NCBI RefSeq assembly: GCF_030408555.1
Contig: NZ_CP047048.1
Location: 806,001-870,000, forward strand
Direction of reading: 5' to 3'
Source of the DNA: Corynebacterium aurimucosum
Lineage (GTDB): Bacteria > Actinomycetota > Actinomycetes > Mycobacteriales > Mycobacteriaceae
Length of the DNA stretch: 64,000 nucleotides
A program made the translations under genes and the position numbers. The stretch's first letter is position 1. The number at the start of each line of letters is the position of its first letter. Shown in pieces: positions 38,587 to 48,147 of the stretch. Below the pieces are notes generated by a model. The model saw nothing but the letters and a program-made list of their open reading frames with translations, ran no database searches and had not been told where the DNA came from.

Positions 38587-40233
38587 ATGCAGACCATTAC
38601 CTTGGCCGCAGCGGAATCCTCCGCCGGCAACCCGATTCTGAATATTTCAGTCTTCGCGGCGTTCCTTGTTGTCACCATGTACGTGGTGCTGAAAGCCGGA
38701 AAGTCCACCAAGGAAGCCTCTGACTTTTACACCGGCGGCGGTAGCTTCTCCGGCCGGCAAAACGGCCTTGCTATCTCTGGCGACTACCTGTCCGCCGCAT
38801 CCTTCCTGGGCATCGTGGGTGCCGTGGCGCTCAATGGCTACGATGGCTTCCTTTACTCAGTGGGCTTTTTCGTCGCCTGGCTCGTTGCGCTGATGCTCGT
38901 CGCCGAGCCAATGCGTAACGTCGGCCGTTTCACCATGGCGGACGTGCTGTCCTTCCGTCTCAAGCAGCGCCCGGTGCGCGTGGCGGCGGCGATTTCGACC
39001 CTGTTTGTGTCGTTGTTCTACCTCATTGCGCAGATGGCCGGTGCCGGCTCCCTGGTTGCCGTGCTGCTGGATATTCATGAGTTCAAGTGGCAGGCCGTCG
39101 TCGTCGGCATCGTGGGCATCCTCATGATCGTCTACGTCCTTGTCGGCGGCATGAAGGGCACGACCTACGTGCAGATGATCAAGGCCGTGCTCCTTGTGAC
39201 CGGTGTGGTCATCATGTGCATCCTCACCTTCGTCATGCTCAAGGGGGGCTTCAGCACGCTCTTCACCCAAGCGATTGATATGCACGCTAGCTCCGCTGCT
39301 ATCAAGGAAGGCGGCTACGAGGCCACCCAGATTATGGAGCCGGGTCTGAAGTACGGCAAGAACCTCACCACCAAGCTGGACTTCATCTCCCTGGGTATCG
39401 CCCTCGTTCTCGGTGTTGGCGGTCTGCCGCACGTTCTCATGCGCTTCTACACGGTGCCGACCGCTACCGAAGCTCGCCGCTCTGTTACCTGGGCTATCGT
39501 CATCATCGGTGCCTTCTACCTCATGACCCTGGTTCTGGGCTACGGCGCGGCCGCCCTCGTTGGCCCGGACCGCATTCTCGCCGCACCGGGTGGCGCAAAC
39601 TCTGCGGCACCGCTGCTGGCGCTGGAAATCGGTGGTTCCATCTTCATGGCGGTCATCTCCGCGGTGGCCTTCGCTACCGTTCTGGCTGTTGTCGCCGGCC
39701 TCGCCATCACCGCCTCAGCCTCTATTGCGCACGATATCTACCACTCCGTCATCCGCAACGGTGAGTCCACCGAGGCTGAGCAGGTCCGCGTTTCCCAAAT
39801 CACCGTGGTCGTCCTGGGCATTGTCTCCATCATCCTGGGCATTCTGGCCATGACCCAGAACGTTGCCTTCCTGGTATCCCTGGCCTTTGCCGTGGCTGCC
39901 TCCGCCAACCTGCCGACCATCCTGTACTCCCTGTACTGGCGTCGATTCAACACCGCAGGTGCCGTGGCATCGATGTACACCGGTGTCATCTCCTGCTTGG
40001 TGCTCATCTTCCTGTCCCCGGCAGTCTCCGGTACCCCGACCTCGATGTTCCCGAACGCTGACTGGTCCATCTTCCCACTGTCCTCCCCGGGTCTGGTCAC
40101 CATCCCGCTGGCCTTCTTTGCTGGCTGGATCGTCTCCATCATGACCCCGCCGGACAACCTGGATGAGCTGTCCGCCGAGATGGAGGTTCGCTCCCTGACC
40201 GGCGTGGGCGTTGAGGCGCCGGTGGATCACTAA
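38587..40233 (+). CDS. Monocarboxylate/acetate symporter, SSS family (MctC/ActP-like)
   Basis: 548 residues with about 13 helices. FYTGGGSFSGRQNGLAISGDYLSAASFLGIVG is the hallmark sodium/solute symporter segment, and GGLPHVLMRFYTVPTATEARRSVTWAI carries the family signature. In C. glutamicum MctC imports acetate, propionate and pyruvate. The operon context with a DUF485 gene agrees. Control by acetate regulators RamA/RamB is plausible but no site was identified clearly. Confidence 0.88.
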   Translation: MQTITLAAAESSAGNPILNISVFAAFLVVTMYVVLKAGKSTKEASDFYTGGGSFSGRQNGLAISGDYLSAASFLGIVGAVALNGYDGFLYSVGFFVAWLVALMLVAEPMRNVGRFTMADVLSFRLKQRPVRVAAAISTLFVSLFYLIAQMAGAGSLVAVLLDIHEFKWQAVVVGIVGILMIVYVLVGGMKGTTYVQMIKAVLLVTGVVIMCILTFVMLKGGFSTLFTQAIDMHASSAAIKEGGYEATQIMEPGLKYGKNLTTKLDFISLGIALVLGVGGLPHVLMRFYTVPTATEARRSVTWAIVIIGAFYLMTLVLGYGAAALVGPDRILAAPGGANSAAPLLALEIGGSIFMAVISAVAFATVLAVVAGLAITASASIAHDIYHSVIRNGESTEAEQVRVSQITVVVLGIVSIILGILAMTQNVAFLVSLAFAVAASANLPTILYSLYWRRFNTAGAVASMYTGVISCLVLIFLSPAVSGTPTSMFPNADWSIFPLSSPGLVTIPLAFFAGWIVSIMTPPDNLDELSAEMEVRSLTGVGVEAPVDH

Positions 40234-40282
40234 AACGCCTCAATCACACCGTTTCAGGCGGTAGAGAGTAGAATCAAACATC

Positions 40283-41311
40283 GTGTTTTACTCTCAGCCT
40301 TCTCACAGGGCGGCGTCAGCGCGAGCTGGCGCCGCCCTTCTGGCGTGCGTACTCGGTGCTGCCTCTCTCGTTGCGTGCTCGCCAGCGCACGAAGAAGACT
40401 CCTCGGCTGGCGGTTCAGCGCAGACCAGCGCACGCAAACCTGGCCCCATCACCCATAGGAAGGGGCAGCTGCAGCTGGCCGCTGTCCCGGACTCGGTAGG
40501 TCAGTTCCTCAAGGGCGATGAGTCCAAGGCCATCACGTATTACCGCATTGAGACGGGCATGCACATGGGCTCGACCACCGAACACCAGCCGCGCTATGCG
40601 CTGAGCCTGATCAAGCTCTACATCGCCACCTACGTGCTGGAACGCGGGTCCTTTGAGGACAAGTACGTAGCGCTGGATATGATTGCTGATTCCTCTGACG
40701 AGAGCGCCGCACAGCTCTTTGAGAAATATCCGCGATCTATCGATGCCATCGCTAAGGAATACGGCTTGGAGTCCACGTCCGCGGGGGAGGACTGGGGGCA
40801 TTCCATGACCTCTACGTACGACGTCGTGCGGTTTATTGTCCAGCTCATGGAGGATGATCCGACGCACCCTGTGTTGGTGGCGATGTCCCACGCCGATGCC
40901 GTATCGGCCGACGGATATGAGCAGAACTATGGCACCGCGAAGCTGAGCGACGTCGTGGGCTCTAAATGGGGATGGTCGGACAGTAAGGACCGCCATTCCT
41001 CGGTGTCTTTTGGGGAGAACTTCGTTGTAGCTGCGTCCATCGAAGGCAGCGCTCAGGAACTCACGTCTTATGTACGCAAGGAGATCACCGGTAAGAACCT
41101 GGTGAAGGGCAACAACTTGAACAAGGAGGCGCTGGCTAATCCTGGCGCTGTTGCCACGCGCTTGACGACGTCCAGCGCTGCGCCCACTGCGACCTCCACG
41201 ACGGCGACGTCGGCTGCCGCGACATCTTCCTCTTCGGAACCGTCTTCCTCTGTGCCGTCCTCTCAGCCAACGTCTAAAGCGTCGGCCTCGAAGACCCCCG
41301 GGGCGCGCTAG
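40283..41311 (+). CDS. Secreted lipoprotein with a serine-hydrolase (class A beta-lactamase-like) fold
   Basis: 342 residues from a GTG. The signal peptide ends in the lipobox SLVAC with Cys at residue 32. The mature domain has RYALSLIKLYIATYVLERG, where SLIK fits an SxxK catalytic motif, DSSDESAAQLFEKYP resembling the beta-lactamase helix that follows, and VVGSKWGWSD in place of the KTG motif. A Ser/Thr/Ala/Pro-rich tail of about 55 residues follows, typical of cell-wall-exposed proteins. Enzymatic activity is uncertain because the third motif is not canonical. Confidence 0.6.
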   Translation: MFYSQPSHRAASARAGAALLACVLGAASLVACSPAHEEDSSAGGSAQTSARKPGPITHRKGQLQLAAVPDSVGQFLKGDESKAITYYRIETGMHMGSTTEHQPRYALSLIKLYIATYVLERGSFEDKYVALDMIADSSDESAAQLFEKYPRSIDAIAKEYGLESTSAGEDWGHSMTSTYDVVRFIVQLMEDDPTHPVLVAMSHADAVSADGYEQNYGTAKLSDVVGSKWGWSDSKDRHSSVSFGENFVVAASIEGSAQELTSYVRKEITGKNLVKGNNLNKEALANPGAVATRLTTSSAAPTATSTTATSAAATSSSSEPSSSVPSSQPTSKASASKTPGAR

Positions 41312-41327
41312 AAGACCGCGCCCCGGG
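41297..41327. terminator. GC-rich hairpin between convergent genes
   Basis: CCCGGGGCGCG and CGCGCCCCGGG form a perfect 11-bp stem overlapping the stop codon of the lipoprotein gene; no T run. Confidence 0.5.
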
Positions 41328-41334
41328 ACGGCTA

Positions 41335-42261
41335 TTAGCCCATGGACTTGCGCACGGTGTTGAGGATATCTACCGCTCCGCGCACCTGATCATTGCTGAT
41401 GGAAGAACCAGCAATGGTGATGCCATCGCTGCTCACGCTGGAGCCGCGACCAGTGGGATCCGGCAGGGTGATGTTGGGCAGCGGGATGTTGTCCGGCACG
41501 GTCGGGATGTCCTTGACCTTGGGCGGAGTCACCGCGCCTTGGCCCGGGGTCCACTGGCCCCAGTCGTTGGCGTAGACGGTGTTGATATCGCAGGTCACGC
41601 CGTCGATGGTGGCTTGGTTCTTGGCTTTTTGGTGGATGGTGGTGCGCGGGTGAATCTTGCTGCCCGAACCCCAATCGTGCATCCAGTAGAACTGGCCAAT
41701 GCGGTCGTTGACGCACCAGTCGATGACGTTGTAATTGCCGTACACGTCGGTCTGGTAGCCGGCGGCGCTCAGCGCCGTCGAGAAGGCCTTGAGGTAGGGG
41801 CGAATCTGGTTCTCGTACTGGGCACGGGTGGGGTTGTCATCGATCGCGATGTAGATCGGGCGGCCCGTCGGCCCACCAGCGGCCTTGTGGATGGCGATGG
41901 CCTGCGGGGCATGGACGGCGGCACCTGCCGCACCGTTGAGCCAGTCAGCAGTGTCGGCGCGGCCGAACTGGTAAATGGAGGCGGTCTTCAGGCCGACAGC
42001 GGCATTGGCCTTCGTTTCCGCCAGCGTGACGGGTTTGCCCTGCATCCAGTTAGCGCCGGGGCGGCGCTGGGAAACATAGCGAATGGCGCCGAGGTGGCCG
42101 GCGGCCTTGATGGCGCGCGCAGAAGGGACACCGGCGGAGAAGTCAATAATGGTGCCCACAGCTGGACCCACGGCGAGCGCAGCGGGTGCTTGGCTGCCGA
42201 TGGCACCGGCGGTCAGCGCGAGAGCGCCAGCTTTGATGAGTAAACGGCGGGGCAGAGGCAT
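41335..42261 (-). CDS. Secreted DUF1906 glycoside hydrolase-like protein (Rv2525c-like), Tat substrate
   Basis: 308 residues. The N-terminus LPRRLLIKAGALALTAGAIGSQAPAALA has a twin arginine and a signal-peptidase site, like the known Tat substrate Rv2525c. The mature domain has GTIIDFSAGVPSARAIKAAGHLGAIRYVSQRR and IYIAIDDNPTRAQYENQIRPYLKAF, a TIM-barrel DUF1906 fold with an acidic DD pair. A Pro-rich linker and a short C-terminal segment follow. Likely acts on cell-wall glycans; substrate unknown. Confidence 0.82.
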   Translation of the reverse strand: MPLPRRLLIKAGALALTAGAIGSQAPAALAVGPAVGTIIDFSAGVPSARAIKAAGHLGAIRYVSQRRPGANWMQGKPVTLAETKANAAVGLKTASIYQFGRADTADWLNGAAGAAVHAPQAIAIHKAAGGPTGRPIYIAIDDNPTRAQYENQIRPYLKAFSTALSAAGYQTDVYGNYNVIDWCVNDRIGQFYWMHDWGSGSKIHPRTTIHQKAKNQATIDGVTCDINTVYANDWGQWTPGQGAVTPPKVKDIPTVPDNIPLPNITLPDPTGRGSSVSSDGITIAGSSISNDQVRGAVDILNTVRKSMG

Positions 42262-42437
42262 AGTGGAGTTCTCCTAAAGGGCTGAGTGTGACGATGAAGG
42301 CGAGCGTAAAGTAAGTATCTGCGATAACTTTAGTCACAATGGTCTAAAATTTCACCACGGAGAGTGTGGGTGGGCACACAGTTGTGCCTCGCAGAGCCAT
42401 AAACGTGCACGGAGCCCCATAAGACGGAGGAATAAGT

Positions 42438-43439
42438 ATGGCTGAAGAGCTGAGAATGCGTTTCATTCAGGGCGACAGCGTGTTCCGGCTGAACCACCAG
42501 CAGTTCAGCGATGCTGAGGTGCAAGCGGTGCTTCAGGGCTACATCGAGAACTGCCGTCGGAACTCTCAGTGGATCCTCGATACCCGTGAAGAAGGAAACA
42601 CCCTCGTGGTGGAGCATCTTTTCCCCGCGGAAGAATTCATCGAGGCGAATAATGACCGCCTGCACATCGATGAGGCCTTCGTCGAATCACTGCCCCTGAC
42701 ATACCCGATCGTGTTTGAAATCCGCTCCGGCTACCTGCGCATCCACAAGCCGCTAGCCAATAAATACGGCGCTCTCCTGTCTGACTTCATTCGCGGCTTG
42801 TGGGAAGTGTTGCTGCAAGGGCAGATGAGATACCTGTGGGATCACGGCTTTGCGCAGTGTGGTGGTGTGGGAACGATACAACTCAACGCCTTTGGTTTGC
42901 TGGAGCCGGACGAGCCGATTATCGGCTTCTACCGGGTAGACGTCGATATGCAGCACGAGGCCTGGGTATACATCACCCCGCAAGGGCTCATTCTGGTTTT
43001 TGACGATGATGATGTCCTTGCTTTCGACAAGGTGGACATGCGCAACCCTTCGGTTCCCTCTGGAGTCTTTTCTTTCAGCATGCTCAAGGTCGAGGTCGTC
43101 GGGGCCGGAGGCAACCAGACCGTTAGGACCGCGTTGAGCCCGAAAGACCTCGGAGAATTAGACCAGGCGCGAACGGATATCCGCACCATGTTGTCCTCGC
43201 CACACCAAGGGCAGCCGCGCCGTATGGTGGATCCGAACCCGCTTCCCTGGATCGTGGTGGACGGCGAAGAGCTGGGCTATATGGCACAGGCGGATCTGGA
43301 GCGCTACCGCCGCCAGCGCAGCGATGCTGGGCGCAATCCCTTCGGGGATGGCTCCCACACTATGCAGCAAGCCATGGACAACCCCTTCGCCGAATCGTGG
43401 GAGGAGAACCCCTCGCGCAACGACAACCCTTTCGCTTAA
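42438..43439 (+). CDS. Unknown protein with C-terminal NPF repeats
   Basis: 333 residues, no signal peptide or membrane helix seen. The first 220 residues look like a compact alpha/beta domain (MAEELRMRFIQGDSVFRLNHQQF..., FGLLEPDEPIIGFYRVDVDMQHEAWVYITPQGLILVFDDDD). The last 40 residues are disordered and contain three NPF motifs (RNPFGDG, DNPFAES, DNPFA at the very end). RBS GGAGGAAT lies 6-10 nt before the ATG. Not recognised. Confidence 0.7.
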   Translation: MAEELRMRFIQGDSVFRLNHQQFSDAEVQAVLQGYIENCRRNSQWILDTREEGNTLVVEHLFPAEEFIEANNDRLHIDEAFVESLPLTYPIVFEIRSGYLRIHKPLANKYGALLSDFIRGLWEVLLQGQMRYLWDHGFAQCGGVGTIQLNAFGLLEPDEPIIGFYRVDVDMQHEAWVYITPQGLILVFDDDDVLAFDKVDMRNPSVPSGVFSFSMLKVEVVGAGGNQTVRTALSPKDLGELDQARTDIRTMLSSPHQGQPRRMVDPNPLPWIVVDGEELGYMAQADLERYRRQRSDAGRNPFGDGSHTMQQAMDNPFAESWEENPSRNDNPFA

Positions 43440-43470
43440 AGCGCCCCACAGGCGCTTAAAACGTGCAGTC

Positions 43471-43899
43471 TTAGGGCTGGGCCGTGCGGAACGTGACGTT
43501 GGTGGGGTTTTCTACCGTGCGGGACACGGTGCAGTCCTTGTCGTGGGAGATGCGCACGAGGCGCTCCACCATGGACTGGGCCTGGCGGCCAGCATCGGTG
43601 TCAGGGAAGCGGAGGGAGAATTCCACGTTGACGTCGCTAAGCCTTGAGGCGCCGTCCTCGTTGACGCGGGTACCTTCCACGTGAACGTCGAAAAGCTCCG
43701 GCTCCGTGCGCCGGGAGGTAACTACGTCGACGTCCACGGCTGAGCAGCCCGCCACGGCGGCGAGGAGCAGCTCAACAGGACTCAGTAGTCCCTCGCCCGA
43801 GCCGAATTCGAGGGTCGCGCCCGCAGCATTCGTGGCACGGTAGTGGCCGGTATCTACGCGGGTGACATCGACGTTGTACTTCTTAGTGATATTGCTCAT
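43471..43899 (-). CDS. OsmC/Ohr-family protein
   Basis: 142 residues. GLLSPVELLLAAVAGCSAVDVDVVTSRR contains one conserved active-site cysteine, and the C-terminal RLVRISHDKDCTVSRTVENPTNVTFR contains the second. OsmC proteins reduce organic hydroperoxides with these two thiols. The Arg and Glu catalytic pattern of the family looks present. Stand-alone gene. Confidence 0.85.
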   Translation of the reverse strand: MSNITKKYNVDVTRVDTGHYRATNAAGATLEFGSGEGLLSPVELLLAAVAGCSAVDVDVVTSRRTEPELFDVHVEGTRVNEDGASRLSDVNVEFSLRFPDTDAGRQAQSMVERLVRISHDKDCTVSRTVENPTNVTFRTAQP

Positions 43900-44377
43900 G
43901 AGCGTTCATCCTAGCGGCGGATAATCTTTTAAACGGGCGTTCATGCGGTCGTTACGTGGGTGCAAGCTGCGCAGAATACATTTCTGGTGTCTCTTTTGGT
44001 TTTATTCACTGTGATTGTAAGATCTATGACGTTTCGCCGCCTGCTCGGCACCGTGGTCACCGCTTCGGTGGCCGGTACGTTCCTCGTCGTCCCGGCCTCT
44101 GCTGCCGAACCTTCAGAAGGCCTGGGCTCACGTTTTAGCATCGGTGTGCTGCCGGATACTCAGTTCTATTCCCGTTACTCCACCCCGGAAACCGGCAACC
44201 TGGCGCAAGCGCGCTACGGTAGCGAGCCTTTTAAGGCGCAGACCGAGTGGCTGGTGAAGAACCAGCAGGCGCTCAACATGGACTTCGCTACCCACCTCGG
44301 TGACGTGGTGAGGTTACCCTCGTTTAGTGGACACCCTATTTGTACGGATCTTGTGTCCGTAAGAGAGGATGTTCATT

Positions 44378-44686
44378 GTGAGTCAACAGCGCAAGAAGTA
44401 CACGCCGGAGTACCGGCGTGAGGCCGCGAACCTGGTAATCGAGTCAGAGCGCCCAATTGCCCATGTGGCTAAGGAAATCGGTGTTTCCGCCGGGCTTTTA
44501 GGCCGGTGGGTCAAACTCGAGCGTGAACGCCGAGGAGCCTCGGATGGGATGAGTGAGGCTGATCTTCGTGCTGAGAATGCTCGTCTGCGCCGTGAGTTGG
44601 CGGAAGCCAAGATGGATAACGAGTTTTTGTCAAAAGCGACAGCCTTCTTCGCTTTGAGGCAACGCGAGCAGAAAAGTTCGAACTAA
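44378..44686 (+). CDS. IS3-family transposase OrfA
   Basis: 102 residues from GTG 44378 (GAGAGGA about 9 nt upstream; an ATG at 44369 is possible). KKYTPEYRREAANLVIESERPIAHVAKEIGVSAGLLGRWVKLE is the helix-turn-helix; a leucine-rich coiled coil (ADLRAENARLRRELAEAKMDNEFL) follows. The -1 frame is open from about 44620, so a fusion with OrfB by frameshift near TTTTTG or CAAAAG is likely. Confidence 0.92.
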   Translation: MSQQRKKYTPEYRREAANLVIESERPIAHVAKEIGVSAGLLGRWVKLERERRGASDGMSEADLRAENARLRRELAEAKMDNEFLSKATAFFALRQREQKSSN

Positions 44687-45585
44687 TGCAGCAGGAGAAG
44701 GCGAACTACAGCATCAAGCGCATGGCACGACTATTAAAAGTATCTCGGTCTGGATACTACAAATGGGCCCATGTGCAGCAGAAACGACTATCCGGAAAGG
44801 ATGATCGGGCAGCATTTTACGATGATGTTGACCGTAAGATTCATCAGATTTGGAAAGACTCCGATGAGGTTTATGGTGCTCCGCGGATCACCGCAGAGCT
44901 TGCCGAGCGCTACCACATTTCGCTTAACCGTAAGACTGTGGCGAAGCGGATGCGCATGATGGGCATTGAAGGGATTTCACCGCGTGCCTTTGTCCCGGTG
45001 ACTACAATCCAAGCCAAGCGTAAGTCGAGTCTTCCTGACCTGGTCAAGCGCATGTTTGATACTGGTGAGCTCAACCGAGTGTGGATGTCAGATATTACCT
45101 ACCTTCGCACCGGTGAGGGCTGGTTGTACTTGTGCGCGGTCCGCGATGGTCATTCCCGCAGAGTGCTGGGCTGGGCTATGGATAGCGTGCAAGACACACA
45201 CCTGGTCGAACGGGCCCTGCGGATGGCGCATACACTGCGCGGTGATGTTCCTGATGGGCTGGTGTTTCACGCTGACCGCGGAACGCAATTTACCAGTGAG
45301 AAGCTCTGGGAGGTCTGCAGCAGACTGGGCATTGCTCAGTCTGTGGGGCGTACTGGTGTGTGCTTCGATAACGCGATGGCTGAGTCGTTCTGGTCGACGC
45401 TAAAGACTGAATTCTACGACCGTAAGCGATGGCCTACCCGTGATGCTGCACGCAAGGCCGTTGCCTACTGGATTGAAGTCGTCTACAACCGTCGGCGCCG
45501 GCACTCTGCACTCGGAATGGTCAGCCCCGTCGACTTCGAGAACCACACCGGCGCAATCAACAGCAGAAAAGAAATAGCTGCCTAA
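44686..45585 (+). CDS. IS3-family transposase OrfB (DDE integrase domain)
   Basis: 299 residues. HTH_21 segment (IHQIWKDSDEVYGAPRITAEL) and the rve core with D in WMSDITYLRTGEG, D in VFHADRGTQFTS and E in MAESFWSTLKTEF; all three catalytic residues present. The ATG overlaps the OrfA stop (TAATG). The element looks intact. Confidence 0.94.
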   Translation: MQQEKANYSIKRMARLLKVSRSGYYKWAHVQQKRLSGKDDRAAFYDDVDRKIHQIWKDSDEVYGAPRITAELAERYHISLNRKTVAKRMRMMGIEGISPRAFVPVTTIQAKRKSSLPDLVKRMFDTGELNRVWMSDITYLRTGEGWLYLCAVRDGHSRRVLGWAMDSVQDTHLVERALRMAHTLRGDVPDGLVFHADRGTQFTSEKLWEVCSRLGIAQSVGRTGVCFDNAMAESFWSTLKTEFYDRKRWPTRDAARKAVAYWIEVVYNRRRRHSALGMVSPVDFENHTGAINSRKEIAA

Positions 45586-47608
45586 CCACTAGGTAGCTCC
45601 ACTACGTGTCCACGATTTGCGGGCAACCCCAGTGGTGGACCAGGCGGACGTCGAGGGGGAGTGGAAGGTTGCTGATGAGGCGATGAAGGTCCTCGATGAT
45701 TCCGACCTGAACTACTCCATCTTGGCGGGCAACCATGACATGATTCAGGATGGTTCGGCGCACCCGTACAATGACTACTTCAGCGCCGAGCGCGCTCAGG
45801 CCGCCAACCCGGATACTTTCCAGGAGCGCCACACCGCAGTCAACAACGACTCTGAGTACCACATTTTTGAGGCTGAGGGCCAGAAGTACCTGGTCCTGGC
45901 GTTGGGTTGGCGCGCGGATGATGAAGCACTCGAGTGGGCCCAGGGTGTTCTCGATGCGCACCCAGACCTGCCGGTCATCCTCACCAGCCACGAGGTTCTC
46001 AACATCGATGGTGCCGGCGAGGTCTTCTACTCCGAGGACTATGGCGAGGGCCTGTGGGACAAGTTCATCAAGAAGAATGACCAGATCTTCTTGACCATGG
46101 GCGGCCACCACCACGGCGCGGGCTACCGCGTGGATAAGAACGATGCAGGCCACGACGTCATCGGCATCCTGCAGGACTACCAGATGGCTTACCAGGGCGG
46201 CAATGGCTTACTCGGCGTGCTCGAGTTCGATCTTTCCGGCAACGAGCTGGAGATGACCGCACTGTCCCCGTGGGTCGCGCAGAAGCCGGCTGAAGAGCTC
46301 ACGCAGTTCGACAAGCTCATCCTCGATGGCAAGGGCGATAGCTACCACGTGCCGCTCAACTTCAAGGAGCGCTTCGCTGACTTCGCCCCGGACTGGACCA
46401 TTGGCGATGAAAACGACCCGGACCTCGGCCAGAAGGCCCGCGACATCGCTGAGGAAGGCTACACCCCGTACACCATCCCGAAGGATCAGCTGCCGGAGGG
46501 CCCGAATGACTTCGTGAAGTCCGACAAGACCGTCTTCCACTGGCGCCCGGGGCAGACCAAGAACACGGACGGCAAGCAGCTTGCCGACGGCGATGTGGCC
46601 ACCGAAGGTGCCATCATTCCGGATGCCTTTGGTGCCGACGGTGCCGGTGACCTCGTTCGCGAAGGCGGCCCGTCCAATGAGGGCGAGCGCATCACCTACA
46701 CCAAGGACCACCACCCGCTGTCCTCTGATTCTGGCTCCCTCTACTGGTCTGACCCGGCCGGCCAGGCCGCTATGGCAGAGTTCCGCTCCAAGGAGGGCGC
46801 TGAGATTAACAAGGTTGATACCTCCGAGGGCTACACCTTCGAGTCCTTCGTGAAGATTCCGAAGGACTTCAATGGCTCTGAGCACGGCTGGGGCAGTGCG
46901 CTTTCCCGCGACTCCAGCATCGCTGAGCTTGTCGACGGCTCCGACGACACCGACCCCACCGTCATGTTCGGCATCTCCAACCTGCGTGAGCTGCGCTGGT
47001 GGGCGGAGCCCAAGGAAGGCGAAGGCTCGACCGTCTGGTCTCACGAGGTGCCCACCGATGAGTGGATGCACATCGCCGTGGTGAACAAGCCGGATTCCGA
47101 CACCGTGGAGATGTTCATCAACGGTGCACCCATCCTGCGCAACGCCAAGGGCGCTGAGGGCTTGCTCCCGCGCGATTTGCAGTGGGTCATGGGCGCTGGC
47201 TTTGATAACCGCAAGCCGCAGGACCCGTGGTACGGCTGGATTGGTGAGACCCGCCTGACTCAGGGCGTTCTGGACTCCGACGAGTGGCTCACCGCCCGCC
47301 CGGCCGTGAAGGAAGAAGAGCCATCCTCTTCCGCGACCACCTCTCCGTCTGAGTCGACTACCGAACCGAGCAAGCCTTCTAAGCCGACTAACACGAAGGA
47401 GCCTTCCGCCAGCGACATCGGCCAGGCCTTCTTCGCAGGCTCCAGCCGCGGTGCGAAGATTATGCTCCCCATCGTCGCCGTCATCGCAGTCGTCGGCGGC
47501 GCCGCCTACGCTCTCATCCCGACCATCAACCAACTCTTCGGCCTCAACATCCCGCAGCCGAAGCTGCCGAAGATCCCGGGCCTGAACTAGTTTCGCCCAC
47601 GAACCTCC

Positions 47609-47641
47609 GTCCCCCGTCTCACAAAGAGGCGGGGGATTTTT
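47609..47641 (+). terminator. Rho-independent terminator
   Basis: CCCCCGTCTC and GAGGCGGGGG pair over 10 positions with one mismatch, followed by ATTTTT, after the metallophosphoesterase. Confidence 0.85.
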
Positions 47642-47743
47642 GCTGCACGGGATTTCGGCACCTATTTGTTAGGAATGTGGCTTGAGTGAATCGGCTTCGC
47701 AGTGTAGTCGAAGCTAATCCAGTTATGGACAAACCATTCTGGA

Positions 47744-48136
47744 ATGAGTAGTATGAAACTCATGGGACGGCCTCGTAAATTCAATGAAAAGGAAGTTCTT
47801 GCCGGCGCGATCACGCTATTTGGCACGAGCGGATTCACTGCAGTCTCAGTGGACGTCGTGGTCAATCAGCTGGGTCTTAACCGGTCCAGCTTCTACAACA
47901 TTTATGGCTCAAAGCATGGGTTGTTCCGTGCTGCTGCGGAAGCGGTGTGCGCCCAAGCTAAGAACGGGCAAGTGTCGGACGCGGCAAAGGACTTCGTAGT
48001 GGTGGCACTGGTTGAGGTGGCGCCTGTCAGCAAGGATCTACGGGAACTAATCCAACAGGCCTATGAACTGTGCTTCAGTGACCCAAGCTCACTAGGGCAG
48101 CACGTGCTTGCCCGCTCTCAAAGAATCGAAAAATAA
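47744..48136 (+). CDS. TetR-type regulator, short (C-terminally reduced)
   Basis: 130 residues, well below the usual 190. GRPRKFNEKEVLAGAITLFGTSGFTAVSVDVVVNQLGLNRSSFYNIYGSKHGLFRAA is a good TetR DNA-binding domain; only about 70 residues of the ligand-binding part follow. The stop falls just before AAGGAG of the next gene. Either a naturally small member or a truncated one; no second fragment of the missing part was found downstream. Confidence 0.65.
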   Translation: MSSMKLMGRPRKFNEKEVLAGAITLFGTSGFTAVSVDVVVNQLGLNRSSFYNIYGSKHGLFRAAAEAVCAQAKNGQVSDAAKDFVVVALVEVAPVSKDLRELIQQAYELCFSDPSSLGQHVLARSQRIEK

Positions 48137-48147
48137 GGAGAACCATC

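Larger units (their letters stand above)
44309..45631 (+). mobile_element. Complete IS3-family insertion sequence with 4-bp target duplication
   Basis: 1323 bp. Left tip TGAGGTTACCC and right tip (reverse complement) TGGGGTTGCCC are imperfect inverted repeats, with the matched GTGGACAC 19 bp in from each tip. Target duplication GTGG is present at 44305-44308 and 45632-45635. OrfA and OrfB overlap at TAATG. It is different from the IS3 copy at 15849. Confidence 0.95.
44026..47590 (+). pseudogene. Secreted metallophosphoesterase with LamG domain, split by IS3 element
   Basis: Signal peptide MTFRRLLGTVVTASVAGTFLVVPASAAEPS, then the calcineurin-like fold: GVLPDTQF (metal motif 1), HLGDVV|DQ (motif 2), LAGNHDM (motif 3), LTSHE and MGGHHHG. 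A LamG/concanavalin-like region (about residues 450-600: YTFESFVKIPKDF...WMHIAVVNKPDSDTVEMFINGAPI) and a Ser/Thr/Pro stretch precede a C-terminal helix (AKIMLPIVAVIAVVGGAAYALIPTI), so the product was surface anchored. The element interrupts codon GTG of GDVVD. Removing 1327 bp restores a continuous frame of about 745 residues. ATG 44026 is chosen for its position at the signal peptide. Confidence 0.9.
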
